DNA from: an uncultured Parabacteroides sp.
GTDB taxonomy: Bacteria; Bacteroidota; Bacteroidia; Bacteroidales; Tannerellaceae
Direction of reading: 5' to 3'
DNA: 64,000 nucleotides
Assembly (NCBI GenBank): GCA_910577325.1
Contig: CAJTMR010000007.1
Location: 74,593 to 138,592, forward strand
Shown here: piece by piece, positions 19,368 through 28,570 of the stretch
Layout of the letters: every line of letters starts with the position of its first letter
Numbering within the stretch: position 1 is the first letter of the stretch
Notes under the pieces: model-generated
Told to the model about the DNA's origin: nothing
The model's input: the letters and a program-made list of their open reading frames with translations, nothing else
Database searches by the model: none
Translations under genes and position numbers: made by a program

Positions 19368-19382
19368 AGTTCTCGTAGAACT
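19368..19382. promoter_or_regulatory. Dyad operator AGTTCT-N3-AGAACT, site 1
   Basis: AGTTCTCGTAGAACT. Two perfect 6-bp arms around CGT. Identical core to site 2, and the reverse complement of site 3. It lies about 20-30 bases downstream of a possible minus -7 element TATCTTCG (19407-19414), a position that fits repression of PUL 1. The binding protein is not in the window. Confidence 0.75.
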
Positions 19383-19443
19383 ATATATCATCTCAAAAAC
19401 AAAAAGCGAAGATATGTTGGAAGATAAATAATCGGTACAATGT

Positions 19444-19458
19444 AGTTCTCGTAGAACT
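19444..19458. promoter_or_regulatory. Dyad operator AGTTCT-N3-AGAACT, site 2
   Basis: Same 15-bp sequence as site 1, 76 bp away, just upstream of the likely PUL 1 promoter. Two sites about seven helical turns apart would allow looping. Confidence 0.75.
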
Positions 19459-19554
19459 AAATCAAGGCAACCCCCTATATTTACTTAAAAAACAAGCATA
19501 TAATTTCACCTACATGAGAGTATACGGGGGCGTATAATTACCAAAGTAACCTAT

Positions 19555-19757
19555 CAGACAATCAACAAGGTATAAAGATAATTATGACAGGTGAATGATA
19601 GTTCAAAACGGCAACTATCATACCGTAACATATTGGCTTTAAACAATATATATACAAATATGACAGTATGATAATTGTTTTCGCAAAAACATTATATGAT
19701 TAGTCCGTATCGGTGGCGAAAGCAGATGGACGCTTTATGATTTGGGCACGGTTGCCC
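19555..19757 (-). repeat. Dispersed CTATCAT-rich element, copy 3
   Basis: Reverse complement of copy 1 at 8389-8595. Shares the complement of CGCCACCGATACGGACTAA (19700-19718), the GGGCAACC end (as GGTTGCCC near 19750), and CTATCAT/ATGATAG heptamers near 19601 and 19615. Lies in the 952-bp gene-free region 19313-20264 between the divergent SusC genes; the rest of that region is AT-rich with the operators and promoter candidates listed here. Confidence 0.75.
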
Positions 19758-19869
19758 AGGACAATCAATTGCCTTCTATGTAATAATTTTTACAAGGCGG
19801 AAAAAACTTAAACTTGTTAAATTTAATAAGGAACATCTGTTTTACGTCAAAACATACAACACGATATTG

Positions 19870-19899
19870 CAAATATACATACAAAAGCATTCATCCAAA
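19870..19899 (-). promoter_or_regulatory. Second candidate promoter toward PUL 1
   Basis: Minus strand: -33 TTTG (19896-19899), 18-bp spacer, -7 TATATTTG (19870-19877). Matches the consensus well. A transcript from here would cross the repeat copy 3 and both operators before reaching the SusC gene 550 bases on, so it may make a long leader or a separate small RNA. Confidence 0.45.
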
Positions 19900-20108
19900 A
19901 TAATCGAATAAAACGAATGATCTACCATCAGTCTAAAAAAACCTTCAATATATTAATCGAAAAACAATCCAAACAAGGCGAACAAATCTTGCATTAATAA
20001 AATATTTCAAGATCCTCTCGTTTGATAAAAAAATGCAACAAAAAATATATTTCACAACAATCATGTTGAAATTTTCTAAAAAAACATACTTGGTGTGAAT
20101 TAAAATAG

Positions 20109-20116
20109 TATATTTG
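20109..20116 (+). promoter_or_regulatory. -7 promoter element of PUL 2
   Basis: TATATTTG, exact -7 consensus. The -33 region shows only ACTTGG at about 16 bp, so recognition may be weak. Predicted transcription start near 20123 gives a leader of about 140 nt. Confidence 0.55.
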
Positions 20117-20131
20117 CCACGTCAAAGACGT

Positions 20132-20146
20132 AGTTCTACGAGAACT
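20132..20146. promoter_or_regulatory. Dyad operator AGTTCT-N3-AGAACT, site 3
   Basis: AGTTCTACGAGAACT, the exact reverse complement of sites 1 and 2, so it faces PUL 2 as they face PUL 1. It lies just after the predicted transcription start of PUL 2, a position typical for a repressor. Confidence 0.75.
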
Positions 20147-20264
20147 ATGGCATTAAAGTTTTGACCTGAAAATATAGGAAAATAAGCGAGTAAGATGTTA
20201 ACTGCATGGCAGTTACTCCTAAAGCCTATTATATCTAACTATTATTAAACAAAAAACAATTAGT

Positions 20265-23200
20265 ATGTTGAAAATCGCAAGACCAGTCAGCCTGATGTTG
20301 ATGTCTATGGCATTGTGTACGACAGGAACAGTGTTCGCATCTAATGAGACTGCAACTCCTAAAGTTGGTATTTCTCAGCAACAAACGAGTTTGAAAGGCA
20401 CGGTGGAAGACGAGTTCGGTCCTGTAGCAGGAGCCTCTGTTGTTGTAAAAGGTACAACGAATGGTACGGTTACCGACATGGACGGTAATTTCGCCTTGGA
20501 AGTTAAAAAAGGAGACGTGATCGTAATCTCATTTATCGGTTACTTAACTCAAGAAATCAAGTACAACGGAGAACAATCCCTCCATGTCAATCTCAAAGAA
20601 GACACTCAAAAGCTGGATGAAGTTGTTGTAGTCGGTTACGGGGTACAGAAAAAAGTAAACTTGACAGGTTCCGTATCGACCGTTAAAGCTGAAGTTTTGG
20701 AAACAAGACCCGTTTCCAGTGTTTCAGCCGCTTTGGCAGGACAGATGCCGGGTGTAACAGCCATTCAAAGCTCCGGCCGTCCGGGTAGCCAAACCGGTAC
20801 GATCACGATCCGCGGTAAGAACTCCGTGAATGCGGCAAGCCCGCTGGTTATCGTAGACGGTGTTCCGGGTAGCATGAATACGATCGACCCTTCAGACATT
20901 GAAAGCCTTTCCGTACTAAAAGACGCGTCTTCTGCCGCCATCTATGGTGTACAAGCTGCAAACGGCGTTATTTTGATCACTACGAAAAAAGGGAAAAAAG
21001 GCGATCGTGCACGAGTAAGCTATTCTGGTAATGTCGGATGGTCAACCCCCACCATGCGTCCCAAATTCCTGGGTTCGGCAGATTATGCAATGTTGTATAA
21101 TGAAGCGACTCTTAACGACAACCCGAATAACCCGCTTCGTTTTACAGAAGAAGATATCGAGCTATACCGCAATGGAACAGATCCTTACGGACATCCTAAC
21201 ACGGATTGGTACAAAGAAACCATGAACAATAATGCAATCGAAACGATGCACCACCTTTCCATCAGCGGAGGATCTGAAAAAACAAGTTACAGCGCATCAG
21301 TCGGTTATACTCAACAAAACGGTCTGATCGATGCTAATAATTATAAACGTTTCAACGCTCGTACCAGCATTGATTCGCAGATCAACAAATGGTTTTCTGC
21401 CGGTTTGAACGTTTCCGGTTACAGAGGAACGTTAATGGACGGATGGAACAGTGTCGCCGGAATGACTCAATTTACAAACCGCGCGACTCCTGTGGAAGGT
21501 GTACGCAGTGAAGACGGCACATTCCTTTATCACGGTAAAGACAATCCTGTTGCCCTATTGGGACGCGACGGTTTCAGAAGAACAATGGACCAGCAGGTAA
21601 ACGGTACATTATACGGCCAGGTAAACATTCTGCCTAATTTGACCGCAAAAGCTTTATTTTCCATACGTAATGACGAAAGAAGCGAAGAAGGTTTCAAATC
21701 TCAGGTTGTTTACGGTCTCAAAAACGAGGCGACAACAGGTCTTAGAGAAGGGTATGAAAAACAGACTTGGTGGAACTGGTACACAACTCAGGTATTGATC
21801 AACTACAATGAAACATGGGGTAAGCACGATTTAGGTTTACTGGGAGGTTTCGAACAAATTGATTACCGCTATAAACAATTAGAGGCAACACGTAAAGGCG
21901 GAGGTAATAATGAGCTGCAAGAATCTTTGAGCACATTGGACGCGTCTTCACAAACGAACAAAGAGTCAAGATACGAAGTCGCTCACCGCTCCTATTTCGG
22001 ACGTGCCCAATATAGCTTTGCAGATAAATATCTGTTGGAAGCCAATGTCCGTATCGACGGTTCCTCCCGTTTCGCTTCCGGCAACCGTTGGGGTACTTTC
22101 CCCGCATTCTCGGCCGGCTGGAGAATCACGGAAGAAGAATTCATGAAAAATGCGAATATCGACTGGCTCAGCAATTTGAAACTACGTGCCGGCTGGGGAC
22201 AAACAGGTAACGAAGAGTTGAACGATTCAGAAGCTTACCTGACAGTTCCTTCCTACGCGTACGATAAATATATGTTTGGAAATACGCTTTACTCAACCAT
22301 CAAAGAAAGCCGTTATGCCAACCAGGAACTCAAATGGGCGACTGTGACAAGTATCGAAGGTGCGATCGAAGCCTCTTTCCTCAACAACAAAATAGGTTTT
22401 GAATTGGCCGGATACAAGAAAACGACCAATGACATGTTGTTGCTCCTTCCCGTACAGGGCATATTCGGTATGGATGCACCCAGACAAAACGCAGGCCAGG
22501 TACAGAACACCGGGTTCGATTTGAGCATTTTCCATAACAATACGGTCAGCAAAGATTTCCGTTATGACATCAACTTCAACATCGCTTATGTCCGCAATGA
22601 ATTGACAGATTTGAAGGGAACGGAAGGAAAAGAACCTGGAGATGGACGCGGCAATTTCTGGTTCCTGGAAGGCTATCCTATCGGTTCATACTACGGATAT
22701 GAAGCTGACGGTTTATTCAATTCAGAGGAAGAAGTGGCAAAAGGCCCGACACGTACCGGAACGGAACAACCGGGTGACATTCGTTACAAAGACCTGAACG
22801 GCGATGGAAAGATCGATGCTGCCAACGACCGCAAGGTAATTGGAAAAGAATTCCCAAGTTGGACTGCTGGTTTAGGAGCCAATCTGTATTACAAAGACTT
22901 TGATTTGTCATTCTTCTTCCAGGGAGCATTCGATGTAGATGCTTACGTGAACGGCGAAGCTGCCTACGCATTCTTCAACGGAGGTAAAGTTTTGGAACGC
23001 CATCTGGACCGTTGGACACCGACCAACCACGATGCTTCGTATCCGCGTATCACAATGGCCGACCAAATAAACTACCAATTCTCATCTTATTGGTTGCAAG
23101 ACGCATCTTATGTCCGACTGAAAAACCTGACGCTCGGTTATAACATACCGAAAGCCGTATTAAGCAAAATCAATCTGGATCGCGTAAAAGTATTCCTGAC

Positions 23201-23327
23201 CGGTGAAAACCTGTTCACGATTACCGGCATGGATTCACTTGACCCGGAATCTGCTCCGTCCAATGCCCGTGGTGGTTTATACTCGAACGTAAGAAAAATA
23301 TCAGTCGGTCTTAAAGTAGGTTTTTAA
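20265..23327 (+). CDS. SusC/RagA TonB-dependent transporter (PUL 2)
   Basis: 1,020 residues. Signal peptide MLKIARPVSLMLMSMALCTTGTVFA-like (1-25), carboxypeptidase-D-like domain (40-120, VAGASVVVKGTTNGTVTDMDG), DEVVVVGYG TonB box, plug with DIESLSVLKDASSAAIYGVQAANGVILITTK, then the beta-barrel ending SVGLKVGF. Imports a glycan fragment with its SusD partner. The N-terminal 120 residues closely match the divergent PUL 1 SusC whereas the barrel differs, as expected for paralogues with different substrates but common ancestry. The 5' leader contains the same TCTAACTAT...TTATTAAACAAAAAA block as that of PUL 1. Confidence 0.97.
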   Translation: MLKIARPVSLMLMSMALCTTGTVFASNETATPKVGISQQQTSLKGTVEDEFGPVAGASVVVKGTTNGTVTDMDGNFALEVKKGDVIVISFIGYLTQEIKYNGEQSLHVNLKEDTQKLDEVVVVGYGVQKKVNLTGSVSTVKAEVLETRPVSSVSAALAGQMPGVTAIQSSGRPGSQTGTITIRGKNSVNAASPLVIVDGVPGSMNTIDPSDIESLSVLKDASSAAIYGVQAANGVILITTKKGKKGDRARVSYSGNVGWSTPTMRPKFLGSADYAMLYNEATLNDNPNNPLRFTEEDIELYRNGTDPYGHPNTDWYKETMNNNAIETMHHLSISGGSEKTSYSASVGYTQQNGLIDANNYKRFNARTSIDSQINKWFSAGLNVSGYRGTLMDGWNSVAGMTQFTNRATPVEGVRSEDGTFLYHGKDNPVALLGRDGFRRTMDQQVNGTLYGQVNILPNLTAKALFSIRNDERSEEGFKSQVVYGLKNEATTGLREGYEKQTWWNWYTTQVLINYNETWGKHDLGLLGGFEQIDYRYKQLEATRKGGGNNELQESLSTLDASSQTNKESRYEVAHRSYFGRAQYSFADKYLLEANVRIDGSSRFASGNRWGTFPAFSAGWRITEEEFMKNANIDWLSNLKLRAGWGQTGNEELNDSEAYLTVPSYAYDKYMFGNTLYSTIKESRYANQELKWATVTSIEGAIEASFLNNKIGFELAGYKKTTNDMLLLLPVQGIFGMDAPRQNAGQVQNTGFDLSIFHNNTVSKDFRYDINFNIAYVRNELTDLKGTEGKEPGDGRGNFWFLEGYPIGSYYGYEADGLFNSEEEVAKGPTRTGTEQPGDIRYKDLNGDGKIDAANDRKVIGKEFPSWTAGLGANLYYKDFDLSFFFQGAFDVDAYVNGEAAYAFFNGGKVLERHLDRWTPTNHDASYPRITMADQINYQFSSYWLQDASYVRLKNLTLGYNIPKAVLSKINLDRVKVFLTGENLFTITGMDSLDPESAPSNARGGLYSNVRKISVGLKVGF

Positions 23328-23350
23328 ACAACAATTTATAATTTCGAAAT

Positions 23351-25006
23351 ATGAAAAAGAATTATATATATATAGCCTTTTTGGCTATCACGCTATTCGG
23401 GTTCAGTTCTTGTAGCGATTTCTTGGATCGCATGCCGGATGACGAGCTCTCGGACGGCAGCTTCTGGAAAACGCCCAATGACGCAAAAATGTTTATTGCA
23501 GATGTCTACCGTCAGGTTTTACCGGGAGGCGGCGCCGGAGATATAGACAGTGATATCAATTCCGATAATGCAGTGCACGGTATCAAGTGGGCTGCCGGAG
23601 ACGTGTCCAGAGGTATCTACGATCCCGCAGCTATGGGATGGAGCGGCGATTATAAAGCCATCCGTGCCTGTAACGTCTTGCTGTCCAAGATAGACAATGT
23701 CCCCAATTACGACCAGGCCGACAAGGAAGCGGTTATGGGAGAAGCTCGTTTCTTACGCGGGTATATCTATTTCAACCTGATCCAGACATTCGGTGGTGTT
23801 CCCTATGTAGACCAACCGGTCGACTTGAAAGAAATGGGCAACATAACACGTACTCCGGTTGAAGAAGTCTATGCCAAAGTAATGGAAGACTTCGATTATG
23901 CCATAGCCCACCTGCCCGCTCAATGGGGAAGCAGTGATTATGGCCGCGCTACAAAAGGTGCAGCCAACGCGATGAAAGCACGTGCGGCTTTATATTTCAA
24001 ACATTTCGATACGGCAGCCGAAGCAGCGAAAGCGGTTATGGACTCAGGCGAATACGAATTGTTCGATGCGGGTAACACCGGCCAATATGCCAAATTATTC
24101 TGGGAAGAACAGGAAGCTTGCAAAGAGGCTGTCTTGGTAAGACAGTTCAATGCTCCGGAATTGACCAATTACATCATCGGTTGGGGCTGCTTCCCGACCA
24201 AAGGCTGGGGAGGTATCAATCCGACTCAAAGCTTAGTCGATGCCTTCGAATGTACGGACGGCGCCCCCATTTCTTCATCAGCACTGTATGATGAAACAGA
24301 TCCTTTCAAAAACCGCGACCCGCGTCTGGAAGTCTGCGTCCTTCACGATGGAGAAGAAATGTATGGTGTAACGATCAAGACTGCTCCTTTGAAATCAAGC
24401 GGCAATACAGGTGTTGCACAGCATAATGATGCCACTGCAACAGGATATTACAACCAGAAATACTTGGACCCGAGCATTGATCCTCAATCTACAGGCTGGG
24501 ATATGGGTAAAGACTGGCACGTAATCCGTTATGCAGAAGTTTTATTGACATATGCAGAAGCCAAAAACGAAATTTCAGGATTGGATGCCTCCGCATTTGA
24601 CGCCGTGAATCAAGTCCGCCGCCGTGTAGGTATGCCGGATCTGCAAAACACAGATGCAAGCAAACCTACTTATTGCGGTACACAAGACGCACTTCGTCAA
24701 CGCATCCGTAACGAATGGCGTGTGGAATTTGCAATGGAAGGCGGTAAACGTCAATGGGACATCCGTCGTTGGGGCATCGCCAAAGAGGTGATGAACGCTC
24801 CATTCTTAGGCATGAAATATAAAATGGTCAACGACCCAAATGCTGATCCTAACGATGACGGAAAGATTTGTATCCTGTACCAGGGTGAAAACATCAAACT
24901 GACAGGTAGCAAATATGAAGATCATAACTTCCTTTATCCGATTCCGCAGGAAGAAATCGACCTGAACAAGGCCCTGACACAGAATCCCGGATATCCGACA
25001 AACTAA
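23351..25006 (+). CDS. SusD/RagB family outer-membrane glycan-binding lipoprotein (PUL 2)
   Basis: 551 residues. Lipobox FSSC near residue 21 followed by SDFLDRMPDDELSDGSFWKTPNDAKMF. Helical repeat segments (NVLLSKIDNV, EARFLRGYIYFNLIQTFGGVPYVD) and C-terminal VIRYAEVLLTYAEAKNE and GKRQWDIRRWG identify the family. It lies 24 bp after SusC, is co-transcribed, and is followed by a hairpin that may limit read-through into the next genes. Confidence 0.96.
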   Translation: MKKNYIYIAFLAITLFGFSSCSDFLDRMPDDELSDGSFWKTPNDAKMFIADVYRQVLPGGGAGDIDSDINSDNAVHGIKWAAGDVSRGIYDPAAMGWSGDYKAIRACNVLLSKIDNVPNYDQADKEAVMGEARFLRGYIYFNLIQTFGGVPYVDQPVDLKEMGNITRTPVEEVYAKVMEDFDYAIAHLPAQWGSSDYGRATKGAANAMKARAALYFKHFDTAAEAAKAVMDSGEYELFDAGNTGQYAKLFWEEQEACKEAVLVRQFNAPELTNYIIGWGCFPTKGWGGINPTQSLVDAFECTDGAPISSSALYDETDPFKNRDPRLEVCVLHDGEEMYGVTIKTAPLKSSGNTGVAQHNDATATGYYNQKYLDPSIDPQSTGWDMGKDWHVIRYAEVLLTYAEAKNEISGLDASAFDAVNQVRRRVGMPDLQNTDASKPTYCGTQDALRQRIRNEWRVEFAMEGGKRQWDIRRWGIAKEVMNAPFLGMKYKMVNDPNADPNDDGKICILYQGENIKLTGSKYEDHNFLYPIPQEEIDLNKALTQNPGYPTN

Positions 25007-25025
25007 GTAATATAATATTTAGAGC

Positions 25026-25057
25026 AAACACGAGAGGACATTTGTCCTCCCGTGTTT
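25026..25057 (+). terminator. Hairpin after SusD of PUL 2
   Basis: AAACACG (25026-25032) and GAGGACA pair with TGTCCTC and CGTGTTT (25051-25057), with one mismatch, followed by a T-rich stretch. The next gene begins 10 bp further on, so this looks like an attenuating terminator rather than an absolute end. Confidence 0.7.
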
Positions 25058-25066
25058 CATTATTTT

Positions 25067-26452
25067 ATGAAGCATATTCATTGGTTACTTTTTATCGTTC
25101 TCTTCTGCCTCCTCCTGTTCATGTTCATGGACAGTCTTGCTTATCTTTTCCCTTACCATGAACAACAGCAGCTTTTCCTGTTTACCCGTTCCTACCTGGC
25201 GAGTTATTTATCAGAGCCGGGAAAGTCAGGTGAATATTTCGCAAACTTCGTCATCCAATTTTTTTATCTGCCCTATACGGGAAAATCAATATTGGCATTT
25301 ATCCTGTCATGCCTGTATTTACTCCCGGTGCTAATCAACCGGAGGTTAACCGCAAAAAACGATCCGTTACAGATAGCGTTACTTCCACCTCTTTACTTAT
25401 TCATACAATTCGAAACGCCGGACTTTGAGCTCTGCCGGATCACAAGTCTTTTCTGCACCTTCCTTGTCACATATTTACTGTCCCTGCTTCCCAGAAAAGC
25501 CTTTTGCTATGCTGCAATCCCTTGTTTTGCACTAACAGGATTCATGCTGGGCTGGATCTATCCCGCAGTTGTTTTCGCGATCCTTTTGCTAACCACATGT
25601 TCAGCCCGCATGTTCCCCCTTTTCATAACCAACCTCAAAATATATACAAGTTGTACGATCCTGTGCCTGGCCATATATGCCTCCTGCACATTCTATTCAT
25701 TCGTCCGCGCTTACAATATGCGTGAACGGTTACTGATTGAAACAGAAAACCATGTAAAGAAACAGGAATGGGAACAAGTCCTTTCCTGCGCAAAAAAATA
25801 TAGAGGAGAAAGCCAGTTGATGGATTATTTCTGCAACATGGCTCTTTACCATACCGGACGTATGCCTTACGACCTGTTGAAATATACACAAAGTTATGGT
25901 ATCAATTCCCTTTTTCTGCCTTGGGTCGGTGATCCGCGGCAAAGCAGGTATGGACATTACCTGTATGAACAACTGGGATATATCAACGAAGCCCAACGCT
26001 GGGCATCCGAAGCTCTGGTGGTTTACGGTGAAACAGCCCCTACCCTCCTGAACCTGATTCGTTATAACATCGTAAACGGACGCCAGGAAGTAGCCATGCG
26101 TTTTATCAGGATATTAAAACAATCGCTGTTTTACAGTAAGCAAGCAGAAGAATATGAAAAGCTGGTCCCTACCGGCAAAGTTCCGGGTCTGGCATCCGTT
26201 TCCCTACAAAAAGGGAAGAAAGCACGCTTTGCCAATATCCGGAATTTAGGTCCGGAACTTGTTTTTATCTGTGAGCAAGATCCGGCCAACCGCATGGCAT
26301 TCGAATACCTGATGAGCTACCTGATACTTAGCAATAAAACCGAACAGTTCGTGAAGTATCTGCCACGAATAAAACAATTCTCTTATCCGGAAATGCCGCC
26401 TCTTTACCAAACTCTACTCGACAATTATAAACAGACACATAATAGCTTATGA
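25067..26452 (+). CDS. DUF6057 family membrane protein
   Basis: 461 residues from the ATG at 25067; an in-frame GTG at 25052 would add five residues and lies within the hairpin. The N-terminal 220 residues contain about six hydrophobic helices (for example 3-25, 65-85, 110-130, 140-175, 195-215). The C-terminal half is hydrophilic and helical, with pairs such as WEQVLSCAKKYRGESQLMDYFCNMALYHTG and YGHYLYEQLGYINEAQRWASEALVVYG that look like TPR-type repeats. Function unknown. It overlaps the next gene by 4 bases (ATGA), so the two are translationally coupled. Confidence 0.75.
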   Translation: MKHIHWLLFIVLFCLLLFMFMDSLAYLFPYHEQQQLFLFTRSYLASYLSEPGKSGEYFANFVIQFFYLPYTGKSILAFILSCLYLLPVLINRRLTAKNDPLQIALLPPLYLFIQFETPDFELCRITSLFCTFLVTYLLSLLPRKAFCYAAIPCFALTGFMLGWIYPAVVFAILLLTTCSARMFPLFITNLKIYTSCTILCLAIYASCTFYSFVRAYNMRERLLIETENHVKKQEWEQVLSCAKKYRGESQLMDYFCNMALYHTGRMPYDLLKYTQSYGINSLFLPWVGDPRQSRYGHYLYEQLGYINEAQRWASEALVVYGETAPTLLNLIRYNIVNGRQEVAMRFIRILKQSLFYSKQAEEYEKLVPTGKVPGLASVSLQKGKKARFANIRNLGPELVFICEQDPANRMAFEYLMSYLILSNKTEQFVKYLPRIKQFSYPEMPPLYQTLLDNYKQTHNSL

Positions 26453-27903
26453 AACCGTCTATCATGCTTCTATATATAATATTGATGGCTGCCTGTAGCC
26501 AGGGAAAAATTACGCCTGATACTTATATAGACAAATATCCTACCCTGTTTCCTGATTACACGGATATCACATTTCCGCCCAACATCGCTCCTCCAAACTT
26601 TCAAGTCGAAGAAGATGGAGAGGATTTTTACATAGAAATAGGATTCGAAGACAAAGTATTCTTCACCCGGAAAAACAAAAAGGGTGAAATGACGATTCCT
26701 TTAAAACAATGGCACAAACTGGTTTCAGCAGCAGCCGGAAATGAGTTTTATATCCGTATCTCCATCCGGCAAAAAGAAAAGTGGACACAATACAAGGAAA
26801 TCCGGAACTATATTTCCACCGAGCCGATAGATCCCTATTTGGTTTACCGCCTTTTATATCCGGGCTACGAATTATGGAACCAAATGGGTATTTACCAGCG
26901 GGATCTTGCCTCCTACGAGGAAATCCCCGTCATCGAAAACAGACCGGACAAATCAACCTGCATGAATTGCCATACCTTCTGCCAGAACAATCCGGAGATC
27001 ATGATGATCCATGTACGGGGAAATAACGGAGGGACCATTATATCCCGTAACGGGAATGTCAGGAAAGTTGAAGTTAAAAAAACGGGAATGAACAACGGAG
27101 GGACATACGCCTCCTGGCATCCGAACGGAAGATACATTGCTTATTCCGTCAATGAGATACAACAGTTTTTCCATTCCACCGGAAAAAAACCGATAGAGGT
27201 GTCGGACCTGGAATCCGACCTGATCATCTGGGATTGCGAAACGAACCGGCTAATCTCCGACTCGCTTATTTACGGGCCGGAATGGATGGAAACATTTCCA
27301 ACCTGGAGCCCGGACGGGAAAACATTGTATTTCTGTCGAAGCAAGGCCGCCACTCCCCAAACATCCTTGGACAGCATCTATTATGACTTATACAAAATAC
27401 CTTTCGATGCCCAAAAACAAACATTCGGTAAACCCGAATGCGTATACGAAGCATCGGCTTTACACAAAAGCATTTCCTTTCCGAGAATCTCCCCTGACGG
27501 AAACTACCTGATGTTTACTTGCTCCGATTATGGGAACTTCTCTATATGGCATCCTGAAAGCGAACTTTATCTATTAAACCTGCAAAATGGAAAGATCCGG
27601 AATATGCAGGAAGTAAACAGCGATAATGTAGAGAGTTTTCACACTTGGTCATCTTCCGGAAAATGGTTTGTTTTCAGTAGTAAACGAGTTGACGGACTTT
27701 GGGCACATCCGTTCATAGCTCATTTTAATCCGGAAACAGGACTTGCCGGCAAGCCGTTTATGGTCCCTCAGAAAGATCCCCAATTCTATAAAAACTTCAT
27801 CAAAACATTTAATCTGCCGGAACTCATAATGACCCCGGTAACAGAAAACAAACAGAGCCTTAAGCTAATCCGAAATAAATTGTTATCTTCGCCTCCTGAT
27901 TAA
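26449..27903 (+). CDS. PD40/TolB-like beta-propeller lipoprotein with a CxxCH motif
   Basis: 484 residues. Lipobox MAAC (Cys16). Contains CMNCH at residues 171-175, a c-type haem attachment signature, before a series of WD40-like (PD40) blades: SWHPNGRYIAYSVN, TWSPDGKTLYFCRS, RISPDGNYLMFTCS and TWSSSGKWFVFSS. Probably an envelope protein; whether haem is really bound cannot be told from sequence. It lies between the DUF6057 and DUF3332 genes in PUL 2. Similar propeller lipoproteins occur with DUF6057 in Bacteroidales from memory, but no function is established. Confidence 0.8.
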   Translation: MKPSIMLLYIILMAACSQGKITPDTYIDKYPTLFPDYTDITFPPNIAPPNFQVEEDGEDFYIEIGFEDKVFFTRKNKKGEMTIPLKQWHKLVSAAAGNEFYIRISIRQKEKWTQYKEIRNYISTEPIDPYLVYRLLYPGYELWNQMGIYQRDLASYEEIPVIENRPDKSTCMNCHTFCQNNPEIMMIHVRGNNGGTIISRNGNVRKVEVKKTGMNNGGTYASWHPNGRYIAYSVNEIQQFFHSTGKKPIEVSDLESDLIIWDCETNRLISDSLIYGPEWMETFPTWSPDGKTLYFCRSKAATPQTSLDSIYYDLYKIPFDAQKQTFGKPECVYEASALHKSISFPRISPDGNYLMFTCSDYGNFSIWHPESELYLLNLQNGKIRNMQEVNSDNVESFHTWSSSGKWFVFSSKRVDGLWAHPFIAHFNPETGLAGKPFMVPQKDPQFYKNFIKTFNLPELIMTPVTENKQSLKLIRNKLLSSPPD

Positions 27904-27922
27904 CTACAAATATTAAATATTT

Positions 27923-28477
27923 ATGAAGAAAAAAAGTGTAACTTTATTAATGGCTGCAACACTTGCCAGCAGTGTATTATTCTCATCATGTATTGGATCA
28001 TTCGGGTTGTCCAACAAGTTGCTGGACTGGAACAGAAACATTGACAGCAAGTTCGTAAACGAACTGGTTTTCATCGCATTCTGGATTGTTCCGGTTTATG
28101 AAATTTCCGCATTAGCCGACGTACTGGTATTAAACTCCATCGAGTTCTGGACCGGAAGCAACCCTATTGCAGATGCAGGTAAAGTAAAAACTATCGAAAC
28201 CAAAGACGGCACGTATGCCATCGAAACCAAGAAAGACGGTTACCACATCCAAAAAGAAGGAGAAGAAAAAGCGGTCGACCTGGTTTTCAATGAAACAGAC
28301 AAGAGCTGGAGCGTAGAGGCAGACGGCGAATCAACCAAACTGTTGAAGTTCACGAGTGACGATGAAGTTGTCATGTATCTTCCTGACGGCAAAGAAATGA
28401 ATGTGGAACTGAACCAGGCAGGCGTACTTGCTTTCAAACAAGTTGCAGAAGGTTATTCTTTCTACGCAGCGAGATAA
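27923..28477 (+). CDS. DUF3332 family lipoprotein
   Basis: 184 residues. Signal peptide with lipobox FSSC (about residue 23), then IGSFGLSNKLLDWNRNIDSKFVNELVFIAFWIVPVYEISALADVLVLNSIEFWTGSNP, the highly typical DUF3332 segment with a hydrophobic stretch near residues 50-75, and a beta-rich C-terminus. Function unknown. It begins 20 bp after the propeller lipoprotein and ends with an inverted repeat 8 bp downstream. Confidence 0.85.
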   Translation: MKKKSVTLLMAATLASSVLFSSCIGSFGLSNKLLDWNRNIDSKFVNELVFIAFWIVPVYEISALADVLVLNSIEFWTGSNPIADAGKVKTIETKDGTYAIETKKDGYHIQKEGEEKAVDLVFNETDKSWSVEADGESTKLLKFTSDDEVVMYLPDGKEMNVELNQAGVLAFKQVAEGYSFYAAR

Positions 28478-28484
28478 AAAAGTC

Positions 28485-28528
28485 GAGAGGTGAAAGTCAA
28501 AGACAGGTTCTTTTCACTTTCACCTCTC
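28485..28528 (+). terminator. Hairpin after DUF3332
   Basis: GAGAGGTGAAAGT (28485-28497) pairs with ACTTTCACCTCTC (28516-28528), a perfect 13-bp stem with an 18-nt loop. No strong T tract follows, so read-through into lacZ 43 bp on is possible. Confidence 0.6.
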
Positions 28529-28570
28529 AACTTCCACCTGACAAAGTCTAATCTAAATTAAAAATGCAGT

